From Atherix ibis (taxonomy: Eukaryota > Arthropoda > Insecta > Diptera > Athericidae), in assembly GCA_958298945.1 (NCBI GenBank), contig OY282608.1, forward strand, positions 60,426,951 through 60,490,950: 64,000 nt of DNA, written 5' to 3'. Numbering within the stretch: the first letter of the stretch is position 1; every line of letters starts with the position of its first letter. This document shows positions 54,831 through 64,000 of the stretch, in pieces. The position numbers and the translations under genes are program-made. Under the pieces are notes generated by a model. That model did not search any database. It had not been told where the DNA came from and saw nothing but the letters and a program-made list of their open reading frames with translations.

Positions 54831-56705
54831 TTGTTGGTTTGTTGGTTTGTTGGTTTGTTGGTTTGTTGGTTTGTTTGTTTGTTCGTTCGTTGGTTTGTTG
54901 ATTTATTGGTTTGTTGGTTTGTTGGTTTGATGGCTTGTTGGCTAGTTGGTTTGTTGGTTTTCTGGTTTGTTGGTTTGTTAGTTTGTTGTTTGTTGGTTTG
55001 TTGGTTTGTTGGTTTCTTGGTTTGTTGGTTTGTTTTTTTTTTGGTTTGTTGGCTTGTTGGTTTGTTGGTTTCTTGGTTTGTTGGTTTGTTGGTTTGTTAG
55101 TTTGTTGGTTACTTCGTTTAATGGTTTGTTGGTTTGTTGGTTTGTTTGTTTGTTGGTTTGTTCGTTTGCTTGTTTGTTGGTTTGTTTGCTTGTAAAATTG
55201 TTGGTTTGTTAGTTTCTTGGTTTGTAGGTTTGTTGGTTTGTTCGTTTGTTGGCTTGTTGGTTTGTTGGCTTGTTGGCTTGTTTGTTTGTTGGTTTCCTCG
55301 TTTGTTGGTTTGTTCGTTTGTTGGTTTGTTGGTTTGTTGGTTTGTTGGTTACTTGGTTTGTTGGTTTGTTGGTTTGTTGGTTTGTTGGTTTGTTGGTTTG
55401 TTGGTTTGTTCGTTTGTTGGTTTGTTGGATTGTTGGTTTGTTGGTTTGTTGGTTTGTTGGTTTGTTGGCTTGTTGGTTTGTTCGTTTGTTGGCTTATTGG
55501 TTTGTTGGTTTGTTGGTTTGTTGGTTTGTTGATTTGTTCGTTTGTTGGCTTGTTGGTTTGTTGGTTTGTTGGTTGATTTGTTTGTTGGTTTGTTGGTTTG
55601 TTGGTTTGTTCGCTTGTTGGTTTGTTGGTTTGTTGGTTTGTTGGTTTGTTGGTTGATTTGTTTGTTGGTTTGTTGGTTTGTTCGCTTGTTGGTTTGTTGG
55701 TTTGTTGGTTTGTTCGTTTGTTGGTTCGTTTGTTTGTTGGTTTGTTGGTTTGTTGGTTTGTTGGTTTGTTGGTTTGCTGGTTTGTTGGATTGTTGGATTG
55801 TTGGCTTGTTGGTTGGTTGGTTTGTTGGTTCGTTGGTTTGTTGGTTTGTTGGTTTTTTGGTTTGTTGGTTTGTTGGTTTGTTGTTTTGTTAGTTTGTTTG
55901 TTTGTTGGTTTGTTGGTTTGTTGGTTTAATGGTTTTTTGGCTTGTTGGTTTGTTCGTTTGTTGGTTTGTTCGTTTGTTGGCTTGTTGGTTTGTTGGTTTG
56001 TTGGTTAGTTGGTTTCTTGGTTACTTGGTTGTTGGTTTGTTGGTTTGTTGGTTTGTTGGTTTGTTGGTTTGTTGTTTTGTGGGTTTGTTGGCTTATTGGT
56101 TTGTTGGTTTGTTAATTACATGGTTTGTTTGTTGGTTGGTTTGTGGGTTGGTTGGTTTGTTCGTTTGTTGGCTTTTTGGTTTGTTGGCTTGTTGGTTTGT
56201 TGGTTTGTTGGTTTGTTGGTTCGTTGGTTTGTTGGTTTGTTGGTTTGTTGGTTTGTTGGTTTGTTGGTTTGTTGGTTTGTTGGTTTGTTGGTTTGTTGGT
56301 TTGTTGGTTTTTTGGTTTCTTGGTTTGTTGCTTTGTTGGTTTGTCCGTTTTTTGGCTTGTTGGTTTGTTGGTTTGTTGGCTTGTTGGTTTGTTGGTTTGT
56401 TGGTTTGTTGGTTTGTTGATTTGTTGGTTGGCTGATTTGTTTGTTTGTTGGTTTGTTGGTTTGTTCTTTTGTTGGCTTGTTGGCTTGTTGGTTTGTTGGT
56501 TTGTTTGTTTGTTGGTTTGTTTGTATGTTGGCTTGTTGGTTTGTTGGTTACTTGGTTTGTTGATTTGTTAATTTGTTGGTTTGTTGGTTTGTTGGTTTGT
56601 TGGTTACTTGGTTTGTTGATTTGTTGGTTTGTTGGTTTGTTCATTTGTTGGTTTGTTGATTTGTTGGTTTGTTGGTTTGTTTGCTTGTAAATTTGTTGGT
56701 TTGTT
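54831..56705 (+). repeat. gtagg/attacatgg module, copy 1
   Basis: It starts with gttcgttcg and gatgg words (about 54,874 and 54,928), a T10 run (55,033-55,042), agtttcttgg...gtagg (55,211), two ggttgatttg words about 80 bases apart (55,571 and 55,651), ggttacttggttgttgg (about 56,018) and attacatgg (56,115). The second half recurs 1,463 bases later (56,009 to 57,472). The first part recurs at 59.4 kb at an offset of about 4,516. Confidence 0.75.
55033..55042 (+). repeat. T10 homopolymer run
   Basis: Ten T lie inside ggtttg-T10-gg. The related place at about 59,552 has ttgtttttttgg instead, so the run lengthened in this copy. It is not evidence of a Pol III gene, because no box A or B sequence is present upstream. 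Confidence 0.8.
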
Positions 56706-59700
56706 AGTTTCTTTGTTTGTAGGTTTGTTGGTTTGTTCGTTTGTTGGCTTGTTGGTTTGTTGGCTTGTTGGCTTGTTGGTTTGTTGGTTTGCTCGTTTGT
56801 TGGTTTGTTAGTTTGTTGGTTTGTTGGTTTGTTGGTTTGTTTGTTACTTGGTTTGTTGGTTTGTTGGTTTGTTGGTTTGTTGGTTTGTTGGTTTGTTGGT
56901 TTGTTGGTTTGTTCGGTTGTTGGTTTGTTGGATTGTTGGTTTGTTGGTTTGTTGGTTTGTTGGCTTGTTGGCTTGTTGGTTTGTTCGTTTGTTGGCTTGT
57001 TGGTTTGTTGGTTTGTTGGTTTGTTGGTTTGTTGGTTTGTTGATTTGTTCGTTTGTTGGCTTGTTGGTTTGTTGGTTTGTTGGTTGATTTGTTTGTTGGT
57101 TTGTTGGTTTGTTGGTTTGTTCGCTTGTTGGTTTGTTGGTTTGTTGGTTTGTTCGTTTGTTGGTTCGTTTGGTCGTTGGTTTGTTTGGTTGTTGGTTTGT
57201 TGGTTTGTTGGTTTGTTGGTTTGTTGGTTTGTTGGCTTGTTGGATTGTTGGATTGTTGGCTTGTTGGTTGGTTGGTTTGTTGGTTTGTTGGTTCGTTGGT
57301 TTGTTGGTTTGTTGGTTTTTTGGTTTGTTGGTTTGTTGGTTTGTTGTTTTGTTTGTTTGTTGGTTTGTTGGTTTGTTGGTTTGTTGGTTTAATGGTTTTT
57401 TGGCTTATTGGTTTGTTCGTTTGTTGGTTTGTTCGTTTGTTGGCTTGTTGGTTTGTTGGTTTGTTGGTTAGTTGGTTTCTTGGTTACTTGGTTGTTGGTT
57501 TGTTGGTTTGTTGGTTTGTTGGTTTGTTGGTTTGTTGTTTTGTGGGTTTGTTGGCTTATTGGTTTGTTGGTTTGTTGATAACATGGTTTGTTTGTTGGTT
57601 GGTTTGTGGGTTTGTTGGTTTTTTCGTTTGTTGGCTTTTTGGTTTGTTGGCTTGTTGGTTTGTTGGTTTGTTGGTTTGTTGGTTTGTTGGTTTGTTGGTT
57701 TGTTGGTTTGTTGGTTTGTTGGTTTGTTGGTTTGTTGGTTTGTTGGTTTGTTGGTTCGTTGGTTTTTTGGTTTCTTGGTTTGTTGGTTTGTTGGTTTGTC
57801 CGTTTTTTGGCTTGTTGGTTTGTTGGTTTGTTGGCTTATTGGTTTGTTGGTTTGTTGGTTTGTTGATTTGTTGGTTGGTTGATTTGTTTGTTTGTTGGTT
57901 TGTTGGTTTGTTCTTTTGTTGGCTTGTTGGCTTGTTGGTTTGTTGGTTTGTTTGTTTGTTGGTTTGTTTGTATGTTGGCTTGTTGGTTTGTTGGTTACTT
58001 GGTTTGTTGATTTGTTGGTTTGTTGGTTTGTTGGTTTGTTGGTTTGTTGGTTACTTGGTTTGTTGATTTGTTGGTTTGTTGGTTTGTTCGTTTGTTGGTT
58101 TGTTGATTTGTTGGTTTGTTCGTTTGTTGGTTTGTTCGTTTTTTGGTTTGTTTGTTTGTTGGTTTGTTGTTTTGTTGGGTTGTTGCTTTGTTGGCTTGTT
58201 GGTATGTTGGTTTGTTGGTTTGTTGGTTTGTTGGTTTGTTTGTTTGTTGGTTTGTTGGTTTGTTATTTTGTTGGCTTGTTGGTTTGTTGGTTTGTTGGTT
58301 TCTTGGTTTGTTGGTTTGTTGGCTTGTTGGTTTGTTGGTTTGTTGGTATGTTGGTTTGTTGGTTTGTTGGTTTGTTGGTTTGTTTTTTTGTTGGTTTGTT
58401 GGTTTGTTATTTTGTTGGCTTGTTGGTTTGTTGGTTTGTTAGTTTCTTGGTTTGTTGGTTTATTGGCTTGTTGGTTTGTTGGTTTGTTGGCTTGTTGATT
58501 TGTTGGTTTGTTGGTTTGTTGGTTTGTTGGTTTGTTGGTTTGTTGGTTTGTTGGTTTGTTGGTTTATTTGTTTGTTGGTTTGTTGGTTTGTTGGTTTGTT
58601 GGTTTGTTGGTTTGTTGGTTTGTTGATTTGTTTGTTTGATGGTTTGTTGGTTTGTTGATTTATTTGTTTGTTGGTTTGTTGGCTTGTTGGTTTGTTGGCT
58701 TGTTGGTTTGTTGGTTTGTTGGTTTGTTGGTTTGTTGGTTTGTTGGTTTTTTGGTTTGTTGGCTAGTTGGTTTGTTGGTTTTTTGGTTTGTTGGTTTGTT
58801 GGTTTGTTTGTTTGTTGGTTTTCTCGTTTGTTGGCTTGTTGGTTTATTGTTTTTTTGGTCTGTTGGTGTGTTGGTGTGTTGGTTTGTTGGTTTGTTGGTT
58901 TGTTGGTTTGTTGGTTTGTTGGCTTGTTGGTTTGTTGGTTTGTTGGTTTGTAGGTTTGTTGGTTTGTTGGTTTGTTGGTTTGTTGGTTTGTTGGTTTATT
59001 TGTTTGTTGGTCTTTGGTTTGTTGGTTTGTTGGTTTGTTGGTTTGCTGGTTTGTTGGTTTGTTGGTTTGTTTGTTTGTTCGTTTGTTGGTTTGTTGGTTT
59101 GTTAATTTGTTGGTTTGTTGGTTTGTTGGCTTGTTGGCTTGTTGGTTTGTTGGTTTGTTGGTTTCTTGGTTTCTTGGTTTGTTAGTTTGTTGGCTTGTTG
59201 GTTTGTTGGTTTGTTGGTTTCTTGGTTTGTTGGTTTGTTGGCTTGTTGGTTTGTTGGTTTGTTGGTGTGTTGGTGTGTTGGTTTGTTGGTTTGTTGGTTT
59301 GTTCGTTTGTTGGTTTATTTGCTTGTTGGTTTGTTTGTTTGTTGGTTTGTTGGTTTGCTGGTTTGTTGGTTTGTTGGTTTGTTGGTTTGTTTGTTTGTTC
59401 GTTCGTTGGTTTGTTGATTTATTGGTTTGTTGGTTTGTTGGTTTGATGGCTTGTTGGCTAGTCGGTTTGTTGGTTTTCTGCTTTGTTGGTTTGTTAGTTT
59501 GTTGTTTGTTGGTTTGTTGGTTTGTTGGTTTCTTGGTTTGTTGGTTTGTTGTTTTTTTGGTTTGTTTTCTTGTTGGTTTGTTGGTTTCTTGGTTTGTTGG
59601 TTTGTTGGTTTGTTGGTTTGTTAGTTTGTTGGTTACTTCGCTTAATGATTTGTTGGTTTGTTTGTTTGTTGGTTTGTTCGTTTGCTTGTTTGTTGGTTTG

Positions 59701-59726
59701 TTTGCTTGTTAGTTTGTTGGTTTGTT
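56706..59726 (+). repeat. ~3.0-3.1-kb higher-order unit, copy 1
   Basis: It runs from one agttt...gtagg word (56,706) to the next (59,727). Landmarks are ggttgattt (57,082), ataacatgg (57,578), ttcttttgttgg (about 57,911) and ggtctttgg (59,009). They recur in copy 2 at +2,972 for the left part and +3,117 for the right part, so about 145 extra bases lie in the middle of copy 2. Confidence 0.88.
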
Positions 59727-62710
59727 AGTTTCTTGGTTTGTAGGTTCGTTGGTTTGTTGGCTTGTTGGCTTGTTGGCTTGTTGGTTTGTTGGTTTGCTCG
59801 TTTGTTGGTTTGTTCGTTTGTTGGTTTGTTGGTTTGTTGTTTGTTGGTTACTTGGTTTGTTGGTTTGTTGGTTTGTTGGTTTGTTGGTTTGTTGGTTTGT
59901 TGGTTTGTTGGTTTGTTGGTTTGTTCGTTTGTTGGTTTGTTGGATTGTTGGTTTGTTGGTTTGTTCGTTTGTTGGCTTGTTGGTTTGTTGGTTTGTTGGT
60001 TTGTTGGTTTGTTGATTTGTTCGTTTGTTGGCTTGTTGGTTTGTTGGTTTGTTGGTTGATTTGTTTGTTGGTTTGTTGGTTTGTTCGCTTGTTGGTTTGT
60101 TGGTTTGTTGGTTTGTTCGTTTGTTGGTTCGTTTGGTCGTTGGTTTGTTTGTTTGTTAGTTTGTTGGTTTGTTGGTTTGTTGGTTTGTTGGTTTGTTGGC
60201 TTGTTGGATTGTTGGTTTGTTGGCTTGTTGGTTGGTTGGTTTGTTGGTTTGTTGGTTCGTTGGTTTGTTGGTTTGTTGGTTTGTTGGTTTTTTGGTTTGT
60301 TGGTTTGTTGGTTTGTTGTTTTGTTTGTTTGTTGGTTTGTTGGTTTGTTGGTTTGTTGGTTTAATGGTTTTTTGGCTTGTTGGTTTGTTCGTTTGTTGGT
60401 TTGTTCGTTTGTTGGCTTGTTGGTTTGTTGGTTTGTTGGTTAGTTGGTTTCTTGGTTACTTGGTTGTTGGTTTGTTGGTTTGTTGGTTTGTTGGTTTGTT
60501 GGTTTGTTGTTTTGTGGGTTTGTTGGCTTATTGGTTTGTTGGTTTGTTGATTACATGGTTTGTTTTTTGGTTGGTTTGTTGGTTTGTTCGTTTGTTGGCT
60601 TTTTGGTTTGTTGGCTTGTTGGTTTGTTAGTTTGTTGGTTTGTTGGTTTGTTGGTTTGTTGGTTTGTTGGTTTGTTGGTTTGTTGGTTTGTTGGTTTGTT
60701 GGTTTGTTGGTTTGTTGGTTTGTTGGTTTTTTGGTTTCTTGGTTTGTTGGTTTGTTGGTTTGTCCGTTTTTTGGCTTGTTGGTTTGTTGGTTTGTTGGCT
60801 TGTTGGTTTGTTGGTTTGTTGGTTGTTGGTTTGTTGATTTGTTGGTTGGTTGATTTGTTTGTTTGTTGGTTTGTTGGTTTGTTCTTTTGTTGGCTTGTTG
60901 GCTTGTTGGTTTGTTGGTTTGTTTGTTTGTTTGTTTGTTGGTTTGTTTGTATGTTGGCTTGTTGGTTTGTTGGTTACTTGGTTTGTTGATTTGTTGGTTT
61001 GTTGGTTTGTTGGTTTGTTGGTTTCTTGGTTTTTTGGTTTTTTTTTTTTGTTGGTTTGTTCGTTTGTTGGTTTGTTCGTTTGTTGGTTTGTTTGTTTGTT
61101 GGTTTGTCCGTTTGTTGGTTTGTTGGTTTTTGGGTTTGGTTGTTTGTTGGTTTGTTTCGTTTGTTGGCTTGTTGGTTTGTTGGTTTGTTGGTTTATTTGA
61201 TTGTTGGTTTGTTGGTTTGTTCGTTTGTTGGTTTGTTGATTTGTTGGTTTGTTCGTTTATTGGTTTGTTCGTTTTTTGGTTTGTTTGTTTGTTGGTTTGT
61301 TGTTTTGTTGGGTTGTTGCTTTGTTGGCTTGTTGGTATGTTGGTTTGTTGGTTTGTTGGTTTGTTTGTTTGTTGGTTTGTTGGTTTGTTATTTTGTTGGC
61401 TTGTTGGTTTGTTGGTTTGTTGGTTTCTTGGTTTGTTGGTTTGTTGGCTTGTTGGTTTGTTGGTTAGTTGGTATGTTTGTTTGTTGGTTTGTTGGTTTGT
61501 TGGCTTGTTTTTTTGTTGGTTTGTTGGTTTGTTATTTTGTTGGCTTGTTGGTTTGTTGGTTTGTTGGTTTCTTGGTTTGTTGGTTTATTGGCTTGTTGGT
61601 TTGTTGGTTTGTTGGCTTGTTGGTTTGTTGGTTTGTTGGTTTGTTGGTTTGTTGGTTTGTTGGTTTGTTGGTTTGTTGGTTTGTTGGTTTATTTGTTTGT
61701 TGGTTTGTTGGTTTGTTGGTTTGTTGGTTTGTTGGTTTGTTGATTTGTTCGTTTGATGGTTTGTTGGTTTGTTGATTTATTTGTTTGTTGGTTTGTTGGC
61801 TTGTTGGTTTGTTGGCTTGTTGGTTTGTTGGTTTGTTGGTTTGTTGGTTTGTTGGTTTTTTGGTTTGTTGGCTAGTTGGTTTGTTGGTTTTTTGGTTTGT
61901 TGGTTTGTTGGTTTGTTTGTTTGTTGGTTTTCTCGTTTGTTGGCTTGTTGGTTTATTGGTTTTTTGGTATGTTGGTGTGTTGGTGTGTTGGTTTGTTGGT
62001 TTGTTGGTTTGTTGGTTTGTTGGTTTGTTGGTTTGTTGGCTTGTTGGTTTGTTGGTTTGTCGGTTTGTAGGTTTGTTGGTTTGTTGGTTTGTTGGTTTGT
62101 TGGTTTGTTGGTTTATTTGTTTGTTGGTCTTTGGTTTGTTGGTTTGTTGGTTTGTTGGTTTGTTGGTTTGTTGGTTTGCTGGTTTGTTGGTTTGTTGGTT
62201 TGTTTGTTTGTTCGTTTGTTGGTTTGTTGGTTTGTTAATTTGTTGGTTTGTTGGTTTGTTGGCTTGTTGGCTTGTTGGTTTGTTGGTTTGTTGGTTTGTT
62301 GGTTTCTTGGTTTGTTAGTTTGTTGGCTTGTTGGTTTGTTGGTTTGTTGGTTTCTTGGTTTGTTGGTTTGTTGGCTTGTTGGTTTGTTGGTTTGTTGGTG
62401 TGTTGGTGTGTTGGTGTGTTGGTTTGTTGGTTTGTTCGTTTGTTGGTTTTTTTGCTTGTTGGTTTCTTGGTTTGTTATTTTGTTGGTTTGTTGGTTTGTT
62501 GGTCTGTTGGTCACTTGGTTTGTTGGTTTGTTGGTTTGTTGGTTTGTTGGCTTGTTGGTTTGTTGGTTTCTTGGTTTGTTGGTTTGTTAGTTTGTTGGTT
62601 ACTTGGTTTGTTGGTTTGTTGGTTTGTTGGTTTGTTTGTTTGTTGGTTTGTTGGTTTGTTGGTTTGTTCGTTTGTTGGTTTGTTGGTTTGTTCGTTTGTT
62701 GGTTTGTAGA
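59727..62710 (+). repeat. ~3.0-3.1-kb higher-order unit, copy 2
   Basis: ggttgatt (60,054), attacatgg (60,550) and ggtctttgg (62,126) keep the copy 1 order. The extra length is near 61.0-61.2 kb, around a T12 run. After ggtctttgg it continues to ggtcacttgg (62,509), a piece missing from copy 1 but present at 46,551, so the two copies exchanged different right ends. Confidence 0.85.
61038..61049 (+). repeat. T12 homopolymer run, longest noticed
   Basis: Twelve T lie between gg and gttgg, in the ~145-base segment that copy 2 of the 3-kb unit has and copy 1 lacks. It probably arose by slippage in adjacent ggtttttt units. Confidence 0.85.
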
Positions 62711-64000
62711 TTTGTTAGTTTCTTGGTTTGTTGGTTTGTTGGTGTGTTCGTTTGTTGGCTTGTTGGTTTGTTGGCTTGTTGGCTTGTTGGTTTGTTGGTT
62801 TGTTCGTTTGTTGGTTTGTTGGTTTGTTGGTTACTTGGTTTGTTGGTTTGTTGGTTTGTTGGTTTGTTGGTTTGTTGGTTTGTTGGTTTGTTCGTTTGTT
62901 GGTTTGTTGGATTGTTGGTTTGTTGGTTTGTTGGTTTGTTGGTTTGTTGGCTTGTTGGCTTGTTGGCTTGTTGGTTTGTTGGTTTGTTGGTTTGTTGGCT
63001 TGTTGGTTTGTCCGTTTTTTGTCTTGTTGGTTTGTTGGTTTGTTGGTTTCTTGGTTACTTGGTTTGTTGGTTTGTTGGTTTGTTGGTTTATTGGTTTGTT
63101 GGTTTGTTGGTTTGTTGGCTTGTTGGTTTGTTGGTTTGTTGGTTTGTTGGTTACTTGGTTTGTTTTTTTGTTGGTTTGTTGGTTTGTTCGTTTGTTGGCT
63201 TGTTGGTTTGTTGGTTTATTTGTTTGTTGGTTTGTTGATTTGTTGGTTTGTTCGTTTGTTGGTTTGTTGGTTTGTTGGTTTGTTGGTTTGTTCGTTTGTT
63301 GGTTTGTTCGTTTGTTGGTTTGTGTGTTTGTTTGTTGGTTTGTTGGTTTGTTGGCTTGTCGGTTTGTTGGTTTGTTGGTTTGTTGGTTTGTTGGTTTTTT
63401 GGTTTGTTGGTTTGTTGTCTTGTTGGTTTGTTGGTTTGTTGGTTTGTTGATTTGTTGGTTGGTTGTTTTGTTTGTTTGTTTGTTTGTTGGTTTGTTGGTT
63501 CGTTCTTTTGTTGGCTTGTTGGCTTGTTGGTTTGTTGGTTTGTTTGTTTGTTGGTTTGTTCGTATGTTGGCTTGTTGGTTTGTTGGTTACTTGGTTTGTT
63601 GATTTGTTGGTTTGTTGGTTTGTTGGTTTGTCCGTTTGTTGGTTTGTTGGTTTGTGGGTTTGTTTGTTTGTTGGTTTGTTCGTTTGTTGGCTTGTTGGTT
63701 TGTTGGTTTGTTGGTCTATTTGTTTGTTGGTTTGTTGGTTTGTTCGCTTGTTCGTTTGTTCTTATGTGGGTTTGTTATTTTGTTGGCTTGTTGGTTTGTT
63801 GGTTTGTTGGTTTCTTGGTTTGTTGGTTTGTTGGCTTGTTGGTTTATTGGTTTGTTGGTATGTTGGTTTGTTGGTTTGTTGGTTTGCTTGTTTCTTGGTT
63901 TGTTGGTTTGTTATTTTGTTGGCTTGTTGGTTTGTTGGTTTGTTGGTTTCTTGGTTTGTTGGTTTGTTGGCTTGTTGGTTTGTTGGTTTGTTGGCTTGTT
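62711..64000 (+). repeat. Terminal module to window edge
   Basis: It contains ggtgtgttcg (about 62,740), ggttactt units, ccgttttttg (about 63,011), ggttcgttcttttgttgg (about 63,497), ttcttatgtggg (about 63,758) and ttattttgttgg words (about 63,776 and 63,911). The order resembles 46.8-47.5 kb and then 41.2-41.8 kb. The array runs off the window end without a boundary. Confidence 0.65.

Larger units (their letters stand above)
1..64000 (+). repeat. 8-bp satellite array, unit GGTTTGTT, spans entire window
   Basis: Every line of the window reads as head-to-tail copies of GGTTTGTT or a one- or two-base variant. The G/T strand is always +, and I found no inverted segment. A and C appear only as unit variants: ggcttgtt, cgtttgtt, gatttgtt, agtttgtt, ggtttatt, ggtttctt, ggttactt, ggtctgct. 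T-for-G changes give tgtttgtt and ggtttttt. The 8-bp phase slips only occasionally, through 7-mers such as ggttttt, 12-mers such as ggttgttttgtt, 4-mers (ggtt) and longer T runs. No non-satellite sequence longer than about a dozen bases is present. Both window ends are inside the array. The organism and chromosomal location cannot be deduced from the sequence. Confidence 0.98.

Noticed and set aside
1..64000. A previously undescribed gene system, defence locus or mobile element
   Set aside because: I read the window for coding, RNA and inverted-repeat signals and found only satellite. Novelty here lies in repeat architecture, and claiming a gene system would be unsupported.

Overview
The whole 64,000-base window is one uninterrupted, degenerate satellite array. 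Its basic unit is the 8-mer GGTTTGTT (any rotation), with G and T always on the + strand and the complement AACAAACC on the - strand. I see no gene, RNA gene, transposon, CRISPR array, operator or unique-sequence island. Both edges lie inside the array, so the true array is longer than the window. The organism cannot be identified. A satellite of this size with nested kilobase-scale duplications points to a eukaryotic heterochromatic, subtelomeric or similar repeat-rich region. That is inference from repeat architecture; no coding or RNA marker supports it.

The array is organised. Point variants of the 8-mer (ggcttgtt, cgtttgtt, tgtttgtt, gatttgtt, ggtttttt, ggtttctt, ggttactt, ggtctgct and others), plus occasional phase slips, form recognisable local words. 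These words recur in the same order at fixed offsets, which exposes a mosaic of direct tandem duplications. Main ones, with approximate boundaries: 3,149 bp (4,012-7,160 / 7,161-10,283); ~1.3-1.4 kb (14,275-15,555 / 15,556-17,000); 664 bp (17,800-18,330 / 18,464-18,994); 3,356 bp (18,420-21,775 / 21,776-25,085); ~900 bp (25,190-26,090 / 26,091-26,915); 2,120 bp (27,400-29,518 / 29,519-31,545); ~1.93 kb (34,483-36,409 / 36,410-38,300); ~1.52 kb (37,300-38,818 / 38,819-40,330); ~1.33-1.43 kb (48,945-50,277 / 50,278-51,680); 415 bp (52,185-52,599 / 52,600-53,014); 815 bp (53,255-54,069 / 54,070-54,830); ~3.0-3.1 kb (56,706-59,726 / 59,727-62,710). Short local duplications of 64, 76, 96, 104 and 120 bp sit inside them. 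I found no inverted copy.

Long open frames cover most of the + strand, the longest about 857 codons, but they are an artefact. The 8-mer has no stop codon in any frame, and because 8 is not a multiple of 3 the same cyclic peptide (LVCWFVGL) is read in all three + frames; the - strand reads NKPTNQQT. They are not annotated as CDS.

The points most worth checking are the hierarchical duplication structure, the zoning of variant units along the array, three GGTT x3-GG tracts able to form two-tetrad quadruplexes, a few A-containing or GCGCG words that act as landmarks, and whether near-identical kilobase copies are real or assembly duplications.
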